9,362 nt of DNA, from the NCBI GenBank assembly GCA_004298725.1, contig SCQA01000023.1, positions 1-9,362 on the forward strand. Direction: 5' to 3'. This stretch comes from a bacterium. Its GTDB lineage: Bacteria > Desulfobacterota > GWC2-55-46. This document shows, in pieces, positions 6,345 to 9,362 of this stretch; the stretch's first letter is position 1; every line of letters begins with the position of its first letter. Made by a program: the position numbers and the translations under genes. The notes beneath the pieces were generated by a model that ran no database searches, was not told where the DNA came from, and worked only from the letters and a program-made list of their open reading frames with translations.

Positions 6345-7643
6345 ATGAAATACCGCCTTTACGACATCATTCTGCATCTCTCGTTAATCATACTTCTCCC
6401 ATATTTTATCTTTAAGATGTTCACTGCCCGCAAATACAGGGAAGGCATTGCCGAGCGTTTCGGCTTTTTAGCCGAGGACAAGGCTAAAAGGCTCGCAAAC
6501 GGCCCTGTTATATGGTTTCATGCGGTGTCCGTGGGAGAAACAAAGGCCGTTATGCCGCTTGTCAGGCTTTTTAAAAAAAAGCACCCAAAGGCTAAAATAG
6601 CCTTTTCAACGGTTACCATGACAGGCAACCGCGTGGCGAAGGAGGAGGGTAAAGGGCTGATTGACGCGCTCTTTTATTTTCCGCTTGATTTGTCATGGGT
6701 TGGAAACAGGGCTGTAAAAAAACTCAGGCCTGCCGCGTTCATAGTGGTTGAAAAAGAGGTTTGGCCGAATATGATACGCAGGCTTGTAAAAAACAAAGTG
6801 CCGGTAATAGCGGTGAACGGGACGATTTCCGACAGATCGTTTAAGAGGTTCAAGGCGTTCGGCTTTTTCTTCAGGGAGATATTCGCCGCCTTCGGCTTTT
6901 TTTGCGGACGGACAAAAGAGGACACGGACAGGGCCGTTAAGCTTGGCGTAGAGAGCGCCCGCGCCGCTACAACCGGCAACATGAAGTTTGACCTTGCGCT
7001 GTCCGAGATAAAAGCGCCCGGCCTTACTGACCTTAAAAAGGCGCTTGGCGTTGACGGCAAAACAAAGCTGATAGTTGCCGGAAGTACGCATGACGGCGAA
7101 GAAGAAGTAATGCTTTCGGCATTTAAGGCGCTCGGCCTTGAGTTCAATGATATACGCCTTGTAATCGCCCCGAGGCACCCGGAACGCTTCGCGAGCGTTG
7201 AGAGGATAATAACTCGCTCCGGCTTTTCGTGTTCGCGGCGCACAAGCTCCAGCCCGGATCCGGCTAAGGTGGTGCTGTTAGACACCATGGGTGAGCTTAT
7301 GCTCGCGTATTCATTCGCCGACGTAGCCATAGTAGGCGGAAGTTTCATTGACGGAATCGGCGGGCATAACCTGCTTGAGCCTGCTGTTTTTGAAAAACCC
7401 GTTGTTTACGGAGCTTACTTGAGCGCGTACCTCGGCATGGCGGAAATGCTGAATGCGGCAGGCGGAGGTTTTTGCGTACCGGACCGGCACGGCGCGCTTT
7501 TTGAAGTTTTGAAAAGACTCATATCGGATGAAAGCCTCAGGGCAACTGCCGGAGACGCGGCAAAGGCCGTGGTGGAGGCTAACCGCGGCGCCGTTAAAAA
7601 AACTTTAGACATTATAGAAGATTTCCTGCCAAAAGGGATGTGA
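6345..7643 (+). CDS. waaA: 3-deoxy-D-manno-octulosonic acid (Kdo) transferase WaaA/KdtA
   Basis: GT30 glycosyltransferase that moves Kdo from CMP-Kdo onto lipid IVA at the cytoplasmic face of the inner membrane; whether it adds one or two Kdo residues cannot be read from sequence. The 432-residue length fits the family. An N-terminal hydrophobic anchor spans about 8-26. The N-terminal domain has AERFGF (36-41) and HAVSVGET (59-66), with the conserved acidic residues Glu37 and Glu65. EVWPN (138-142) and TGNMKFD (210-216) follow. The CMP-Kdo-binding domain shows GSTHDGEE (246-253), APRHPERF (275-282), DTMGELMLAYSFADVAIVGG (313-332) and GGHNLLEPA (339-347). The ATG at 6345 is preceded by GGGG at 6338-6341 and lies 17 nt after the DUF374 stop at 6327, so the spacing itself supports the -1-frame end of that gene. 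Confidence 0.96.
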   Translation: MKYRLYDIILHLSLIILLPYFIFKMFTARKYREGIAERFGFLAEDKAKRLANGPVIWFHAVSVGETKAVMPLVRLFKKKHPKAKIAFSTVTMTGNRVAKEEGKGLIDALFYFPLDLSWVGNRAVKKLRPAAFIVVEKEVWPNMIRRLVKNKVPVIAVNGTISDRSFKRFKAFGFFFREIFAAFGFFCGRTKEDTDRAVKLGVESARAATTGNMKFDLALSEIKAPGLTDLKKALGVDGKTKLIVAGSTHDGEEEVMLSAFKALGLEFNDIRLVIAPRHPERFASVERIITRSGFSCSRRTSSSPDPAKVVLLDTMGELMLAYSFADVAIVGGSFIDGIGGHNLLEPAVFEKPVVYGAYLSAYLGMAEMLNAAGGGFCVPDRHGALFEVLKRLISDESLRATAGDAAKAVVEANRGAVKKTLDIIEDFLPKGM

Positions 7644-7670
7644 GGCCGGGTAATAAGTAGCGAACTCAAT

Positions 7671-8741
7671 ATGCCAAACACGTTTACTGAAAAAGTAAAA
7701 AAATGTATGACTGAAGACGGGCACGGCCCCTTCTGCGTTTTTCTCTATTTTATTTCAGTTATCTATTCTGTTGCGGTGAGGATAAGGGCGTGGTTTTACG
7801 TTGCAGGCGTTTTTAAGAGCGTAAGGCTTGGATGCAAGGTTATATCCGTTGGCAATATAACAGTCGGCGGAAGCGGCAAAACGCCCGTGACAATGCATGT
7901 AGCCGAACTCTTGAAAAAAAGCGGATACAAGGTTTTAGTGCTTAGCAGAGGCTACGGCAGAAGCACAAAAGGCATGGTTGTTGTTTCAGACGGGATACAG
8001 ATACTGCGTAGCCCGAGTGAGTCCGGCGATGAGCCATATCTAATGGCAACGCGCTTGAAAGGCGTGCCGGTTGTGGTTGGGGAGGACCGCGTTAAGGCGG
8101 GAAAAGCCGCAATAGAACTTTTTAAGCCCGACGTCATTGTGCTTGACGACGGGTTTCAGCATTTACGGCTTTGCCGCGATTTGAACATAGCGCTGATTGA
8201 CGGCGCAATTGGACTGGGCAACGGCTACCTTCTGCCGCGCGGCATAATGCGTGAAGGCCTGCCGGCATTACTGCGCGCGGATATGCTTATGGTAAAAGGC
8301 ACAGCGCTTGCCCCTGACGTGTTACGCGGTATAAACGGGCCAAGTAAGCCGCTATTTAATTTTACACTTGCGCCGCAAAAGTTCGTAGACTTAAAAAGTG
8401 GAAAAGACCTACCCCTTTCAAGCCTGAAGGGCGCGAGGGCTGTCGCGGTTGCAGGGCTTGCAAGTCCTGAGCAGTTTTTTAAAACAGTCGAAGGCATTGG
8501 CGTGAAAATCGTAAAAAGGCTTGCGTACCCTGACCACCACGCGTACATTGAGAGCGATTTGCAAGCGATGGAAGCTGACGGCGCGGAGGTTGTAATAACC
8601 ACTGAAAAAGACGGCGTAAAGCTTGTTGTTCTTGCAAAAGGCATTCGCCTTGGCATAGTGGCGCTTAGTGTTGACGCGCCGGTAACAGGCGAAGATGAAT
8701 TTAAAAAAATAATTAACAACAGCGTGAAAAGAACGGCATGA
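7671..8741 (+). CDS. lpxK: Tetraacyldisaccharide 4'-kinase LpxK
   Basis: Membrane-associated P-loop kinase that phosphorylates the 4'-position of tetraacyldisaccharide-1-phosphate to give lipid IVA, the substrate of WaaA. A hydrophobic N-terminal segment (about 21-46) serves as the membrane anchor. The Walker A region GNITVGGSGKTP at residues 61-72 includes Lys70; SRGYGR (92-97), GDEP (119-122), LDDGFQH (158-164), LPRGIMREG (188-196) and YPDHHAY (286-292) are the family motifs, the Asp and His residues in GDEP, DDGFQH and DHH being those tied to catalysis in studied LpxK enzymes. At 356 residues it is slightly longer than E. coli LpxK (328). A second Met at residue 13 is an alternative start. 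There is no strong Shine-Dalgarno; the gene begins 27 nt after waaA, and its stop overlaps the next start. Confidence 0.95.
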   Translation: MPNTFTEKVKKCMTEDGHGPFCVFLYFISVIYSVAVRIRAWFYVAGVFKSVRLGCKVISVGNITVGGSGKTPVTMHVAELLKKSGYKVLVLSRGYGRSTKGMVVVSDGIQILRSPSESGDEPYLMATRLKGVPVVVGEDRVKAGKAAIELFKPDVIVLDDGFQHLRLCRDLNIALIDGAIGLGNGYLLPRGIMREGLPALLRADMLMVKGTALAPDVLRGINGPSKPLFNFTLAPQKFVDLKSGKDLPLSSLKGARAVAVAGLASPEQFFKTVEGIGVKIVKRLAYPDHHAYIESDLQAMEADGAEVVITTEKDGVKLVVLAKGIRLGIVALSVDAPVTGEDEFKKIINNSVKRTA

Positions 8742-9362
8742 GACTCGGCATTTTAAAATTCATGGCCTTTATGGTCGGGCATTTGCCCCGGCCGATGCTT
8801 TTGGCCATTGGAAGGTTTGTTGGTTTGCTTGCCTTTAAGCTCGATAAAAAACACAGAGGCATTGCCGTTGACAATATCAAAAGAGCCTTTGACCGGAGCA
8901 TGACGGACGAAGTTGCCGGCGATACGGCTAAAGGCGTCTTTAAAAACCTCGGTATGACGGCGTTAGAGTTCGTGAAATTGCCGTGGCTTAAACACAAGGA
9001 CTTAAACGGCTACGTGGAGCTTGTGGGCAAGGAAAATCTTGACGGAGCGTTAAAAAAAGGGCGCGGCATCATCATCCTTACGGCGCACTTTGGCAATTGG
9101 GAGCTTATGGGCGTGGCGCTTGCGTTGTACGGCTACCCGATGGACGTGGTTGTAAGAAGCTCGGACAGCCCGGTTTTCGAGGCGTTTATTAAATGGACAC
9201 GCACGCAGTGCGGCAATATTGTCGTGCCGAAGCACAGGTCAATGAGGCGGCTTTTGACAACGCTTAAAAACAACGGAAGCGCCGGCATATTGATTGACCA
9301 GAACGTGGCTCATGTCGAAGGCGTGTTTGTGGATTTTTTCGGCATTCCTGCTTGCACTAACA
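8738..9362 (+). CDS. Lysophospholipid/lipid A acyltransferase of the LpxL/HtrB family (3' end outside window)
   Basis: Partial gene: 208 codons are visible before the window edge, against about 290-310 for full-length family members. These inner-membrane enzymes add a secondary acyl chain (laurate, myristate or similar) to Kdo-lipid A. The N terminus is hydrophobic (about 5-33). The catalytic HX4E motif appears as TAHFGNWE, with His117 and Glu122, followed by VVVRSSD (137-143) and GILIDQN (183-189), where family members read close variants. The ATG at 8738 overlaps the lpxK stop as ATGA, indicating translational coupling. Family assignment is firm; whether it is LpxL, LpxM or a related acyltransferase cannot be decided from this fragment, so no symbol is given. 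Confidence 0.9.
   Translation, partial: MRLGILKFMAFMVGHLPRPMLLAIGRFVGLLAFKLDKKHRGIAVDNIKRAFDRSMTDEVAGDTAKGVFKNLGMTALEFVKLPWLKHKDLNGYVELVGKENLDGALKKGRGIIILTAHFGNWELMGVALALYGYPMDVVVRSSDSPVFEAFIKWTRTQCGNIVVPKHRSMRRLLTTLKNNGSAGILIDQNVAHVEGVFVDFFGIPACTN

Noticed and set aside
6674..7348. Long minus-strand open frame (224 codons) inside waaA
   Set aside because: It is antisense to well-conserved waaA motifs; a serine/alanine-rich, motif-free translation is typical of a shadow frame.
8225..8719. Minus-strand open frame (164 codons) inside lpxK
   Set aside because: Antisense to conserved LpxK sequence, with no domain seen; a shadow frame.

Overview
The window is a contiguous lipid A / inner-core LPS biosynthesis cluster from a Gram-negative bacterium. 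Nine protein genes all lie on the + strand: fabZ, lpxA, a gnnA-like Gfo/Idh/MocA oxidoreductase, lpxB, msbA, a DUF374 (LpxJ-type) acyltransferase, waaA (kdtA), lpxK, and the first two thirds of an LpxL/HtrB-type acyltransferase that runs off the right edge. The gene order (fabZ-lpxA-oxidoreductase-lpxB-msbA-DUF374-waaA-lpxK-lpxL) and the moderate base composition suggest a deltaproteobacterial (Desulfobacterota) or Nitrospirota-like organism. That placement is inference; no rRNA or other taxonomic marker is present.

Layout. Positions 1-140 hold a long imperfect palindrome with no gene, followed by fabZ (163-591) with a good Shine-Dalgarno. The 277-base gap 592-868 holds a second inverted-repeat element (about 604-786) with a nested hairpin, and a compact separate hairpin (808-823). 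From 869 onward the genes are tightly packed: lpxA overlaps gnnA, lpxB follows after 25 nt, msbA starts after a 46-nt gap with a small hairpin, then come the DUF374 gene, waaA and lpxK with short gaps. lpxK and the lpxL-like gene overlap by ATGA. This packing suggests one transcription unit from lpxA rightwards.

How the genes work together. FabZ supplies the acyl-ACP pool. LpxA puts the first 3-hydroxyacyl chain on UDP-GlcNAc, or on its 3-amino analogue if the GnnA-like oxidoreductase does what its position suggests. LpxB condenses the disaccharide, LpxK adds the 4'-phosphate, WaaA adds Kdo, and the DUF374 and LpxL-type enzymes add secondary acyl chains. MsbA flips the finished core-lipid A. 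LpxC, LpxD, LpxH/LpxI and a GnnB transaminase are not in the window.

The clearest anomaly is in the DUF374 gene. A run of ten A residues (6133-6142) puts the conserved C-terminal part in the -1 frame, so the gene as written is split. It could be a homopolymer sequencing error, a phase-variable contingency tract, programmed slippage, or a true split gene with a TAATG stop-start junction. No wholly new system was found; the GnnA-like gene, the A10 tract and the two intergenic palindromes are the points worth a second look.
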